Source: an uncultured Chitinophagales bacterium (GTDB lineage: Bacteria > Bacteroidota > Bacteroidia > Chitinophagales > JAHDHT01). Taken from it: DNA of 39,486 bases. The notes beneath the pieces are model-generated. The model did not search any database, was not told the DNA's origin, and worked only from the letters and a program-made list of their open reading frames with translations. The stretch is from positions 1-39,486 of the forward strand of contig CALHDG010000047.1 in assembly GCA_938023075.1 (NCBI GenBank). Direction: 5' to 3'. Within the stretch, counting starts at the first letter, position 1. The number at the start of each line of letters is the position of its first letter. The position numbers and the translations under genes are program-made. Below are positions 26,067 through 34,108 of this stretch, piece by piece.

Positions 26067-27134
26067 TCATACATCATAATCGATAATTACTTCATCGGAT
26101 ATTGGCAAGGCTTGGCAGGTTAAAATATAGCCTTCATCAATTTGCTCTTGTTCTAAACCATAGCTTAGTAACATATTCACCTCTCCTTTTACTAACTTGG
26201 CGATGCAGGTTGCACAAACCCCACCTTTGCAGGCATAGGGTAAATCGGCGGCATTATTTAAGGCTTCGTCCAGAATATTGCTGGCTCCTTTGGCAGCTTG
26301 AAAACTAATTTCTTTGCCACCTTCAATAACCGTAATGGCGCATTGTTCTCCTTCAAATTGTGCTTTAATGGCAGCTGCTTTTTGTTGCGTTTCGCCAGTG
26401 TTGGTGCCAAATAATTCGTCATGAATTTTTGATTGGTCTACACCGGCATTTAATAAATAGGCTTCAATTAATTTAATCATGGCTTCTGGTCCGCAACTGA
26501 AAAAATGATCGACCTGACCAAATCGGCATAAATTTTTACCGATCAAATCTAATTTGGCTTCGTCCAATCTTCCATTAAACAAGTCAATGGCGCGGCGTTG
26601 CCGGGTAAAAAAGTGGTAGACTTCAAAGCGATCAATATATTGGTTTTTGAGGGCTTCTATTTCTTCTCTTAATATAATAGAAGGGATATTTTTATTTACA
26701 TAAAACAGCTTAAAGGTTGAAAGCGGCTCGACTTGTAAGTGGGTTTGAATAATGGAGTAGATGGGCGTAATGCCACTGCCCGCCGCAAAGGCTACATAAT
26801 TTTGTCTCGTTTCGGGTTGAACTGCTATATGAAAATGACCATCGGGTGGCATGGTTTGTAGTTCGTCTCCCACTTGCAATACATCATTTGCGAAAGTAGA
26901 AAATTTACCCCCTTCAATTTTTTTGATGCCTACTTTCCATTCTTTTTCGTTGGGGTTAGAGCATAAAGAATAACATCTTCTAACTTGTTCGCCATTAATA
27001 GTATGCTCAAAAGTTAAATATTGCCCGGCTTTGTAAGCAAAATTATCATGTAAATGTGCTGGAATTTCTAACTCAATAATAGAGCAATCATCCGTTGTTT
27101 TTTGTATAGATTGTACGCTTAAGGTATGAAACAA
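26067..27134 (-). CDS. paaE: PaaE-like ferredoxin reductase (phenylacetyl-CoA epoxidase reductase family)
   Basis: A 355-residue three-domain oxidoreductase. The FAD domain has RCYSLCS (53-59). The NAD(P) domain begins with AAGSGITPIYSII and ends with FFSCGPEAMI. The plant-type 2Fe-2S domain is C-terminal with Cys302, Cys307, Cys310 and Cys340 (CKGGVCATC ... C). This order and length match PaaE, which passes electrons from NADPH to the phenylacetyl-CoA epoxidase. None of paaA-D is in the window, so the partner may be encoded elsewhere or may be another oxygenase. A strong promoter match precedes it. Confidence 0.85.
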   Translation of the reverse strand: MFHTLSVQSIQKTTDDCSIIELEIPAHLHDNFAYKAGQYLTFEHTINGEQVRRCYSLCSNPNEKEWKVGIKKIEGGKFSTFANDVLQVGDELQTMPPDGHFHIAVQPETRQNYVAFAAGSGITPIYSIIQTHLQVEPLSTFKLFYVNKNIPSIILREEIEALKNQYIDRFEVYHFFTRQRRAIDLFNGRLDEAKLDLIGKNLCRFGQVDHFFSCGPEAMIKLIEAYLLNAGVDQSKIHDELFGTNTGETQQKAAAIKAQFEGEQCAITVIEGGKEISFQAAKGASNILDEALNNAADLPYACKGGVCATCIAKLVKGEVNMLLSYGLEQEQIDEGYILTCQALPISDEVIIDYDV

Positions 27135-27155
27135 ATTCTCGTTTTATGATTCGCT

Positions 27156-27185
27156 CAAAAATACTATTTATGTACAAATAAACAA
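27156..27185 (-). promoter_or_regulatory. Bacteroidota-type promoter of the paaE-like gene
   Basis: On the reverse strand this reads TTG, exactly 19 nt, then TATTTTTG: a full match to the TTG-N19-TAnnTTTG consensus of the main Bacteroidota sigma factor. The expected start of transcription is about 15 nt before the ATG at 27134. Confidence 0.75.
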
Positions 27186-27203
27186 ACGAGACTTGCCAAG
27201 CTT

Positions 27204-27247
27204 TTGGAATTTGGAAATTGGATTTTGAAATTTGGAATTTGGAAATT
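27204..27247. repeat. AT-rich simple repeat (GGAATTTGGAAATT type)
   Basis: Imperfect repeats of TTTGGAATTTGGAAATT and TTTTGAAATTTGG immediately follow the DinB-like gene's stop (reverse strand). Similar short runs occur at 28668-28712 and 31826-31850, each just beyond a stop codon. Confidence 0.5.
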
Positions 27248-27252
27248 CAGTA

Positions 27253-27708
27253 TTATTTATTCAACAAAGCCACTTGCCCTAAGTGATACAAATCGTGCTG
27301 AATGCTGTTTTGTAACATGGTAACATAAGAATAGTTGCCTTTTGGAATAGGATTTGCCAAAAATTCATCGCTTTTAGGTTCAATTAATTCTATTAAGGTT
27401 GCTTGATTTACTTTTAAGGTCTCTATCAATTGATGCCATTCTTCAATCGTGTATTGCTTGTCTTTACGCCAATCTTGTGTAGAGTTAATTTCAATTTTAA
27501 AGTCGGCATTCCCTTTTAATTTTTCGATAGCAAAAGTTCTCCAGGCAATCATATGTTGTAAAATTTGGGCTATGCTATTGCCTTGCTTGTACCTATTGTT
27601 GATGTGGGCTTCGGGAATAGATTCAACAATTTTTATGATTGGATAACCGTACCAGGGATGCCCGTTAAATATGGTTTGCAAATCGGAAAGAATGGTTTTC
27701 TTATTCAT
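27253..27708 (-). CDS. DinB-like four-helix metal-binding protein
   Basis: A 151-residue protein of the DinB/YfiT-like superfamily, four-helix bundles that bind a divalent metal with three His. Candidate ligands are the His of ILQHMIAW and the two His of QHDLYHLGQ near the C-terminus. Members include bacillithiol- and mycothiol-dependent transferases as well as damage-induced proteins of unknown activity. ATG at 27708 (MNKKTILSDL) is preferred to the TTG at 27717 because it overlaps the stop of the decayed gene upstream as ATGA, the arrangement of translationally coupled genes. Confidence 0.82.
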   Translation of the reverse strand: MNKKTILSDLQTIFNGHPWYGYPIIKIVESIPEAHINNRYKQGNSIAQILQHMIAWRTFAIEKLKGNADFKIEINSTQDWRKDKQYTIEEWHQLIETLKVNQATLIELIEPKSDEFLANPIPKGNYSYVTMLQNSIQHDLYHLGQVALLNK

Positions 27709-28095
27709 TTGTTGCAAGATATTGAATTTTCCATGAATGAATTAAAGGCTGTTTTTAAAATACGTTCATCTAAAGATTCACCGCTTTCATCATAAGCCAA
27801 AATTTCACGGCTTTCATTATTTAAATCTTACAAACAAACTCATTTTGATTGGTTGAAATCAACATATCTTTGGGCATATAAATATTTTCTTTGCCAAATA
27901 AACAAAAAAAATCTTCGGCTTTCTTCTGAATTTATATGAAATAATCAATATCCCCGTTTTCTTCATCGGTATAGGTTTTTGAGGTTTGCGATGATCTATA
28001 TTTATATGCAAAAATGCTTTTCGTTCATGGGTCTGTCTTAACGAATAATATTCAGTATCCTCATTGTTCGCCGCAGTATAGACTTTAACAGGTAA
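27705..28095 (-). pseudogene. Decayed gene of unknown function upstream of the DinB-like gene
   Basis: Reading the reverse strand with two frame changes and one stop gives one continuous protein-like text: KVYTAANNEDTEYYSLRQ, a frame change near ERKAF, YKYRSSQTSKTYTDEENG, a TAA after IDYFI, KKAEDFFCLFGKENIYMPKD, a second frame change at FVCK, and ESREILAYDESGESLDERIL to the end at TGA. No start codon is evident. Three lesions in 390 bp point to decay, not single sequencing errors. The last stop overlaps the DinB-like gene's ATG. No family is recognised. Confidence 0.5.
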
Positions 28096-28138
28096 TCAAG
28101 AAAAAATATTTGGTATTGATATGGAAAGATTTGTGTGC

Positions 28139-28618
28139 TCACTCCACCAACTCCTGCTCCCCATAATACAAATCATCGGCAACTCCATCACCATCCCAAT
28201 CAATGGTGGTTTTAAAGGTAGCTTTGTTGTCTTTTACTTGGCACAGGTAAAAGTTAAGTTCATCTTTGGGTATTTGGGTATGTGCCCAAAGTGTATCGCC
28301 ACTTTGCCACCATTTGCCAGAAGTTACCGAAGTGGCTTTACCCGACAAATCAAAATAGGTAGATTGCCAGGTGCTATCTGCCGAGTAGTTGGTTTTAATG
28401 GGTTTCATCTTTAACATATCTTCCCAATTTTGTTGAGTGATTACAAAAGAAGAATCTTTACCTGCTACACCTTGGTAACTTTTTAACTCAACCTTTAACA
28501 AAGTGTTTTGCCATGTACCAATCAGGCTGTCTTTTTGAGATGCCTGTTTCGTTTGGCAAGCCAACAAAACACCAACAATCAATAAAAGCAGCAGATAAAT
28601 TTTATACATTGTTTTCAT
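28139..28618 (-). CDS. Lipoprotein of unknown function
   Basis: A 159-residue protein with a lipoprotein signal: a Lys-flanked hydrophobic stretch and lipobox VLLAC with Cys21. The mature part looks beta-rich (LIGTWQNTLLKVELKS, GKWWQSGDTLWAHTQ), recalling lipocalin-like small lipoproteins, and ends with DWDGDGVADDLYY, an Asp-rich turn that could bind calcium. It is expected at the outer or inner membrane facing the periplasm. It is the first of a run of reverse-strand genes for exported proteins. Its upstream gap holds a perfect 14-bp palindrome. Confidence 0.72.
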   Translation of the reverse strand: MKTMYKIYLLLLLIVGVLLACQTKQASQKDSLIGTWQNTLLKVELKSYQGVAGKDSSFVITQQNWEDMLKMKPIKTNYSADSTWQSTYFDLSGKATSVTSGKWWQSGDTLWAHTQIPKDELNFYLCQVKDNKATFKTTIDWDGDGVADDLYYGEQELVE

Positions 28619-28640
28619 AATTGATTATGCTAATTTAATA

Positions 28641-28654
28641 CTAAGTATACTTAG
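28641..28654. promoter_or_regulatory. Perfect 14-bp palindrome CTAAGTATACTTAG
   Basis: It is centred about 30 bp upstream of the lipoprotein start codon. The size and place suit a dimeric regulator or a short hairpin; no regulator is identified and AT-rich chance symmetry is possible. Confidence 0.3.
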
Positions 28655-28717
28655 CTTTTATTTTCGAATTTGAAATTTGTTTTTTGGATTTTGAAATTTT
28701 GAATTTGAAAAAGTGTT

Positions 28718-29731
28718 TTATTGTTTCAAAACCTTTTGTTGAATCCGTTGACCATGCTGCTCCACTTCAATCAGGTATAAACCAGTAGTTAAGTGGCGCA
28801 CATCTATTTCTTGAAATTGATTAAACGACGCGTTTATCCATAACTTCCCTTGTGTGTCGTAAATTTTTAACTGGGCTATTTCAGCATTCGGCAATCTCAG
28901 ATGCAAGCTATTTTCTACCGGATTTGGAAAGGCTTGTAACACCGTTTGAACACTTTCATTTATACTCACCGGCATGGCAAATTCACCGGCTCTGGTTACT
29001 TCTGCCTGTATCACTGCTTTGGTCTCTTCATCTTGTAGCATAATAAAACTAAACAGTTCATCGTCCTTCCATGTTTCATTTATTGGCAGAATAAAATTGA
29101 GCTCGATTACGGCTCCTTCATTTTTATCTAAGCGAATAATTTCTCCTTCTACATCGGTAAAGGATTTTCTGAATACGTCAAAATGTTCTTTTTCGCCATT
29201 GCGGGCATCAAATTCTACCAACCGCTCTGCTAAGCCGCCAAACAGTTTAACGGCTGTTAAATCATGGTCTACCGCATTGGTAATTTGTAGCTTCACTTCT
29301 ACCGAACCATCTTCAAGTTTAAACTGTTCTATCACAACACTAAGGGGAGAAGTCTGATTTTGATAAGGTTCAAAAATAGCTTGGTCTGAGTAGTCTGTAT
29401 CTCTTGAAAGTGAGGTGCCTTGAATAACCAAGCGCGGGGTGCTTCCGTAAACATTATAATATTTTGTACGTCCGTCATTTTCTGCTGGATTCGTTTTGTG
29501 CAACTCACAATTTGGGTAAGGTCTGCTAGGGTGGTAGGTAATATGTAAAACTCCTTCTTGTTTATTTAAGGTTTCATAAATTACCGGATTGGTGAAGGTG
29601 CAAATGTCACACCAAGTATTGGTAAAATGCTCCACTATTATTTTTTTAGGAACTTGCGCAAAGGCATCATACCCAAATAACAAAACGATTAAAGATAGAA
29701 TGATTGACTTTATAAATGTAGACATATTCAA
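28718..29731 (-). CDS. Omp28-like secreted protein with thioredoxin-like CxxC and T9SS tail
   Basis: A 337-residue exported protein. Residues 1-25 are a signal peptide (cleavage after DAFA). The mature start, IIVEHFTNTWCDICTFTNP, has Cys41-x2-Cys44 in a thioredoxin-like setting typical of the Omp28 family of Bacteroidota. A beta-sandwich-like middle region follows. The C-terminal 75 residues are a type A T9SS sorting domain (QAFPNPVENSLHLRLP, IYDTQGKLW, LTTGLYLIEVEQ, KVLKQ), so the protein should cross the outer membrane and be anchored or released there. Whether the CxxC is redox-active is not known. Confidence 0.85.
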   Translation of the reverse strand: MNMSTFIKSIILSLIVLLFGYDAFAQVPKKIIVEHFTNTWCDICTFTNPVIYETLNKQEGVLHITYHPSRPYPNCELHKTNPAENDGRTKYYNVYGSTPRLVIQGTSLSRDTDYSDQAIFEPYQNQTSPLSVVIEQFKLEDGSVEVKLQITNAVDHDLTAVKLFGGLAERLVEFDARNGEKEHFDVFRKSFTDVEGEIIRLDKNEGAVIELNFILPINETWKDDELFSFIMLQDEETKAVIQAEVTRAGEFAMPVSINESVQTVLQAFPNPVENSLHLRLPNAEIAQLKIYDTQGKLWINASFNQFQEIDVRHLTTGLYLIEVEQHGQRIQQKVLKQ

Positions 29732-29847
29732 TTTTTATGGAGTAAAAATAATGGAAAATGATTGATTATATAGCTTATAAATAAAAGATTTCAACCCATA
29801 AAATATTTTAACTTTTTGTGCTTTTTGATAAATAAGAACGATGAGAA

Positions 29848-29979
29848 AATAAATTTATCAACTCTGATAAAGTCATTTTTTGATAGACGAGTTGAAAAAC
29901 GTAGACTTAGTGGGGAACCAAGACGAGGCTTTTCAAGGAAGTATATCGGAAAATGGCAAAGTAAGATGGTAAATTTATT
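29848..29979. repeat. Long-hairpin element, family D, copy 1
   Basis: A 132-bp imperfect palindrome. Outer arms are AATAAATTTA and TAAATTTATT. Inner pairs are CATTTTTTGATA with TATCGGAAAATG, GTTGAAAA with TTTTCAA, and CTTAG with CAAG around TGGGG. The copy at 37568 has the same centre with different outer arms. Confidence 0.8.
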
Positions 29980-30139
29980 TTTTTATCGTTCCATAGAAGA
30001 AAAGGACACACCGCTTATCATTTTGGGTATTTATACCCGGTGAGCAATTTGCATTTTTGGGAACGGGAGGAAGCACAATTTAAACGAATCCGTTGGGGCA
30101 TTTTAAGGACAACTTCAAACATTATTTTACTGCCGAAAC
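29980..30139. other. Gene-free AT-rich interval
   Basis: It contains the hairpin GGGTATttATACCC (30025-30038) and, near 30120, a fragment of the family E right end (ATTATTTTACTGCCGAAACTTA). Nothing else is seen. Confidence 0.45.
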
Positions 30140-30235
30140 TTATGTGAATAATGAATATCGAACACCGAATAATGAATGTTGATCGATTTTTAATGCAAAA
30201 ATAATTGATATTCAATATGATGAAAGACGTTAAGA
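30140..30235 (+). repeat. Partial family A repeat
   Basis: It matches the right part of the tandem unit (AATATCGAACACCGAATAAT, GAATGTTGATCGATTTTTAA, GATATTCAATATGATGAAAG). It stops 8 bp short of the decarboxylase stop codon. Confidence 0.65.
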
Positions 30236-30243
30236 TGTTCTGC

Positions 30244-31005
30244 TCAATCAACCACCTTAATACCAACCGAGCCCAATTGTTCAACTTCGGCTGAAATATA
30301 TTGGTTTGGTTGGATGTACACAGCAGGCGTTGCCGCACCGGCGAGAATGATATGTCCGGCTTCAATGGTTTCGCCATATTGATGTGCTAAACGGGTTGCC
30401 GCAGTAAAAGAACGAAGCGGGTTACCCAAAATGGCAGCAGAGGAGCCAAGCTGTACCGGCTTTTGATTAATACTTAAAGCCATACCGAGATTGCTAAAAT
30501 CGATTGTTGGTTTGTGCCACTTCCCAACAATTACTCCGGCAGATGAACAATTATCGGCTATCACATCTTCTAAAGAAAATTTAAAATTTTTGAAACGGGA
30601 ATCGATAATTTCAATAGCCGGTGCAATGGCTTCAATATACTGTTTGGCTTCCAGCAGGTTGAGTTGCCGGTCTATTTTTTGTTTAATTAGAAAGCAGATT
30701 TCGGGTTCTGCCCTTGGGTGAATAAATTGATGAAAGGCTAGGGTGTCACCTTCTTCAAATAGCATAGTATTGGTTAATCGACCCCAAATCATATCGTGCA
30801 CGCCCATTTGTTTCATTTTTGCCCGGCTAGTAAAACCCAACTTTAATCCAATCAAATGTTCCCCTCTGTTATAACGGTTTTGTATAGAAGCCGCCTGAAT
30901 TTGATAGGCTTGTTGTTCGGTAAAAGATTGCTGTTTTGTTAACTGCTCTATGGCGGTATGCTTATAAGCGGCTTGATCTATTTGTTTGGCAAGTGCATCA
31001 ATCAT
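30244..31005 (-). CDS. 2-oxo-3-hexenedioate (4-oxalocrotonate) decarboxylase-like enzyme
   Basis: A 253-residue member of the hydratase/decarboxylase family of meta-cleavage pathways (DmpH/XylI-like, FAH-fold relatives). The metal-binding acidic residues are in PRAEPEICFLI and IEIIDSRFKNF, and the LGNPLRSFTAATRLAHQYG and GHIILAGAATPAV blocks match. It would remove CO2 from 2-oxo-3-hexenedioate to give 2-oxopent-4-enoate, the substrate of the hydratase encoded 22 bp upstream. The best-scoring family cannot be told from the sequence alone; a decarboxylase is preferred because the pair is normally one of each. Confidence 0.78.
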   Translation of the reverse strand: MIDALAKQIDQAAYKHTAIEQLTKQQSFTEQQAYQIQAASIQNRYNRGEHLIGLKLGFTSRAKMKQMGVHDMIWGRLTNTMLFEEGDTLAFHQFIHPRAEPEICFLIKQKIDRQLNLLEAKQYIEAIAPAIEIIDSRFKNFKFSLEDVIADNCSSAGVIVGKWHKPTIDFSNLGMALSINQKPVQLGSSAAILGNPLRSFTAATRLAHQYGETIEAGHIILAGAATPAVYIQPNQYISAEVEQLGSVGIKVVD

Positions 31006-31027
31006 TTCTTTTATTCAAGGTTTGTAA

Positions 31028-31807
31028 TTATATTTTGTTATTTGAAAATTGAACACTAACTGAACCCAAACCTGAAATACTGGCTTTAAAATAATCACCC
31101 GCTTTTACGCTTACCATTGGTCCAAGTGCGCCACTTAAAATAAGATCTCCGGCTTTTAGGGGAGCACCAACTTCAACCATTTTGTTAGCCAACCATACCA
31201 CCGCGTTTAAGGGGTTGCCTAAACAAGCCATACCCATACCGGTTGAAACTACTTCTCCATTACATTCCATTTTCATACCACACATCTCAACATCTACTTT
31301 TGAAAGCGATACGGGCTTACTCCCCACTACATATAACCCCGATGAGGCATTGTCTGCCACCGTATCAATAAATTGAATATCCCAATCTTTTATGCGGCTA
31401 TCTATTATTTCAATACAAGGCAACACATAAGCAGTTGCATCAATAACATCAGCATAAGTATGTTTTTGGTAAGATAAATCTTTTTTTAAGACAAAAGCAA
31501 TTTCTGCTTCTGCCTTAGGTTGAAGTAAGGTGGTGCAATCAATTACTTCTCCACTGCCAAAAGCACAATCGGCAAACAAGGCTCCAAAATCTGGTTGGTT
31601 TACCCCAAGTTGCTGTTGTATTGCCTTTGAGGTCAAGCCAATTTTTCTACCAACCAATCGTCTGCCTGATTGAATCCAAAAATCCGTATTAATTTGTTGT
31701 ATAGCATAAGCCGCTGAATTATCAGTGACTTTGTTTCTAACTGGATCAATCACTCCTTTTCCATAAGCATTTCTTATGCTAAGGGCAATGTCTTGCTGTT
31801 TGCTCAA
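31028..31807 (-). CDS. 2-oxopent-4-enoate hydratase-like enzyme
   Basis: A 259-residue MhpD/DmpE-like hydratase. Conserved blocks are GRKIGLTSKAIQQQLGV, PKAEAEIAFVL, IEIIDSRIKDW and GDLILSGALGPMV, with the metal-binding Glu/Glu/Asp set. It would add water to 2-oxopent-4-enoate, giving 4-hydroxy-2-oxovalerate in aromatic ring degradation. The listed start is TTG; no in-frame ATG exists. ATC at 31831, eight codons upstream, would give (M)KTTDTNQLSKQQDIAL and lies 17 nt after the upstream gene's stop. The decarboxylase gene follows at 22 bp. The aldolase, dehydrogenase and ring-cleavage genes are not in the window. Confidence 0.8.
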   Translation of the reverse strand: MSKQQDIALSIRNAYGKGVIDPVRNKVTDNSAAYAIQQINTDFWIQSGRRLVGRKIGLTSKAIQQQLGVNQPDFGALFADCAFGSGEVIDCTTLLQPKAEAEIAFVLKKDLSYQKHTYADVIDATAYVLPCIEIIDSRIKDWDIQFIDTVADNASSGLYVVGSKPVSLSKVDVEMCGMKMECNGEVVSTGMGMACLGNPLNAVVWLANKMVEVGAPLKAGDLILSGALGPMVSVKAGDYFKASISGLGSVSVQFSNNKI

Positions 31808-31848
31808 CTGGTTTGTATCTGTTGTTTTGATCTTTGGAAATTCAGTAT

Positions 31849-32988
31849 TTACTGTCGTTCAATCTTATCACTATATAAGAGTATACCATCTTTATTGAAA
31901 AGATTAATTTGATACAAGCCTTTCTCTACATGAGATAAATCAATTTGATAGCTTGCTTTAGCTTCTAATCCAAATAAACTAACTACTTGTTGACCCTGTA
32001 AATTATTAACGCTTATCGAACTTATTGAATGATTGGAATCTTTCAACTGCAAATTAATAATGCCACTAGTTGGGTTTGGGAACAGCGCCTTGCTTAACAA
32101 ATTAAATTCTGCTATATCTACAAATTCTACGCAAGTACAGGCATCATCGTAAACACTTTCGTTGCCATTTACATCGGTACACGCACTACCTGCTAAAGCA
32201 CTACCACCACATTCACCTGCGCAATCTTCATCTGTTAAACAATTACCCTCACAATCTACATTTTCATTGGCTGGAAAGGTACACGAATCATCATCTTCGG
32301 TAGCTGATTCGTTATAATTGCAGGCGGTGGCATCGGTACAACCGCCAATAACAACAGCGGCTTCAACACACGCACAAGACTCATTGAGCATGCCTTCATT
32401 ACCATTTTCATCTAAACAAGCATCATTTACAAAAGTGCATGAACCATCGTCATTATTTGCGGTTGTTTCGTAATTACATGCATCAGCATCTGTACAACCG
32501 CTTATTTCTGAGGAGCTATCAATTATTTTTAAATTTGCTGTAAAAGAAGTGGTTTCGGTTTGATCTGCAATATTAGTAACGGTTAAGGTAACACTGCCCT
32601 CACCTAAAACCCACTCGTAGCCCAACCAAAATGCAGAAGTCACGTTAAATTTCCAATCATAGGTATCTTTTGGAGGAATAACGCTTTGAGCTTCAGGATA
32701 ACTATGACAAAGGACCTCATCACAAAGTAACACTAACCAAACTGCTTCTAAACGATTTTCATTATCGGGGTTTTCTTGTGTAGGTATATCCAAGGTAAAA
32801 TTCCATGCTACTTCAATCGTATCTTCGTTTTCATTTTTCATAGGTATAATATCGGTAGTTAATAGCACCCCATTAGCAATATCCAAAATGAGTTCAGGCT
32901 CTGAATCTTCAAAATAAATTTTGCTTTGTGCTTGACTGAAAAAAGAGAAAGTACAGGAAAAGATGATTATTATGACAAATTGTTTCAT
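31849..32988 (-). CDS. Secreted Cys-rich repeat protein with T9SS tail
   Basis: A 379-residue exported protein. Residues 1-20 form a signal peptide (FSFFSQA). About 25-155 is a beta-rich region of unknown type. Two Cys-rich units follow, GCTDADACNY...DDGSC and GCTDATACNY...DDDSC, a repeat common in Saprospiria and Cytophagia surface proteins, then a Cys-rich linker (CEGNCLTDEDCAGECGG). The C-terminal 85 residues are a T9SS sorting domain (ALFPNPTSGIINLQL, VNNLQGQQVV, VEKGLYQINLFN). It is probably a cell-surface or released structural protein. Confidence 0.82.
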   Translation of the reverse strand: MKQFVIIIIFSCTFSFFSQAQSKIYFEDSEPELILDIANGVLLTTDIIPMKNENEDTIEVAWNFTLDIPTQENPDNENRLEAVWLVLLCDEVLCHSYPEAQSVIPPKDTYDWKFNVTSAFWLGYEWVLGEGSVTLTVTNIADQTETTSFTANLKIIDSSSEISGCTDADACNYETTANNDDGSCTFVNDACLDENGNEGMLNESCACVEAAVVIGGCTDATACNYNESATEDDDSCTFPANENVDCEGNCLTDEDCAGECGGSALAGSACTDVNGNESVYDDACTCVEFVDIAEFNLLSKALFPNPTSGIINLQLKDSNHSISSISVNNLQGQQVVSLFGLEAKASYQIDLSHVEKGLYQINLFNKDGILLYSDKIERQ

Positions 32989-33352
32989 ATCTATTATTAT
33001 TGAAGATCAAAATTAATTTATTTTTGCAATACTCGAAATTATATCAACTTTTAACCAAATAATTATTCGTTTTTTCAATCGGTTTAGTCGTGTATAAGCA
33101 TTTGTTAATAACTATACGGTCGAAAGATTAAATTGGATGGACAATCATAAATATACCAATGATTTTGAAGAAAGCGTTTTTAGATAAACACGCAATTGAA
33201 GATTTCATTTATTCTTTTGTAGAAAAATTAATAATTATTTGAAAAGAGCATACCAATATTTCATTTTTGTGCAAGCCTCTTTCTTAAACTTAAGTTAATA
33301 AATGCATCTTTTCATAACCAAATTATGTAATTTTGGCTTTTAATTAAGTCCT
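32989..33352. other. Gene-free gap between divergent genes
   Basis: AT-rich, with TAATTTTG at 33328-33335 as a possible -7 box for pdxH. A 27-codon frame (33159-33242, MILKKAFLDKHAIEDF...) is open but cannot be supported as a gene. No repeat family was found here. Confidence 0.4.
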
Positions 33353-34003
33353 TTGACCAACAACAATAATATTAGCCAACAAAGAGAAGAGTATGGCAAA
33401 GCTACTTTAAATCGTAGTGATTTAAATCCTGATCCTTTTCAACAATTGGAGCTTTGGTTAAACAATGCCTATGCCAGCAAAGTCAAAGAGCCGAATGCTA
33501 TGAGTGTTTGTACGGTTAATAAAGATGGACAGCCTTCTTCCAGAATGGTTTTAATGCGCGGTTTTGATAACCGGGGCTTGGTTTTTTATACCAATTATAA
33601 GAGTAAAAAGGGCAGCGAAATTGAACAACATGCCAAGGTAGCACTATTGTTTTTTTGGGCAGATTTGCAGCAACAGATTAGAATTGAAGGAACTTGTGAA
33701 CGGGTTTCCGAAGAGCAATCGAATCAATATTTTAAATCGAGACCCTTGAAAAGTCAGGCTGCCAGTAAAGTCTCTCCGCAAAGTATAATTATTGAAAACC
33801 GGAAGATGTTGGAAGACCTGTACGAGAACGAATGGAAACAAGCAGAGGCTATACAACAGGTAGAACGACCGGAACATTGGGGAGGCTTTTTAGTACAACC
33901 AAATTATTTTGAATTTTGGCAAGGGAGACCTTCGAGGTTACACGATCGCTTTCAGTACGTCTTAAATAAAACAGTATGGAACATCAATAGATTAGCTCCC
34001 TAA
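33353..34003 (+). CDS. pdxH: Pyridoxamine 5'-phosphate oxidase
   Basis: A 216-residue FMN enzyme that oxidises pyridoxine or pyridoxamine 5'-phosphate to pyridoxal phosphate. Family blocks are present in order: EPNAMSVCTVNKDGQPSSRM, FYTNYKSKKG (FMN phosphate), VALLFFWADLQQQIRIEG, FKSRPLKSQAASKVSPQS, FWQGRPSRLHDR and the terminal INRLAP. It starts with TTG (an in-frame stop 12 nt upstream excludes a longer form); the length is normal. It stands alone with a possible -7 box about 18 bp upstream. Confidence 0.95.
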   Translation: MTNNNNISQQREEYGKATLNRSDLNPDPFQQLELWLNNAYASKVKEPNAMSVCTVNKDGQPSSRMVLMRGFDNRGLVFYTNYKSKKGSEIEQHAKVALLFFWADLQQQIRIEGTCERVSEEQSNQYFKSRPLKSQAASKVSPQSIIIENRKMLEDLYENEWKQAEAIQQVERPEHWGGFLVQPNYFEFWQGRPSRLHDRFQYVLNKTVWNINRLAP

Positions 34004-34108
34004 AAAAATTATGAATAAAAAATGGCACGTTATACAGGAATTGATTATTCACCTGTTTAACAATTCATTCATTTTCTTCGATATCAAATAAAATAAAAAT
34101 AAATAACC

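Noticed and set aside
29816-30043. 75-residue frame (and a similar one at 37463-37693) with shared text SFFDRR.EKRRLSG
   Set aside because: The shared text is the family D hairpin translated; the rest of the two frames is unrelated.
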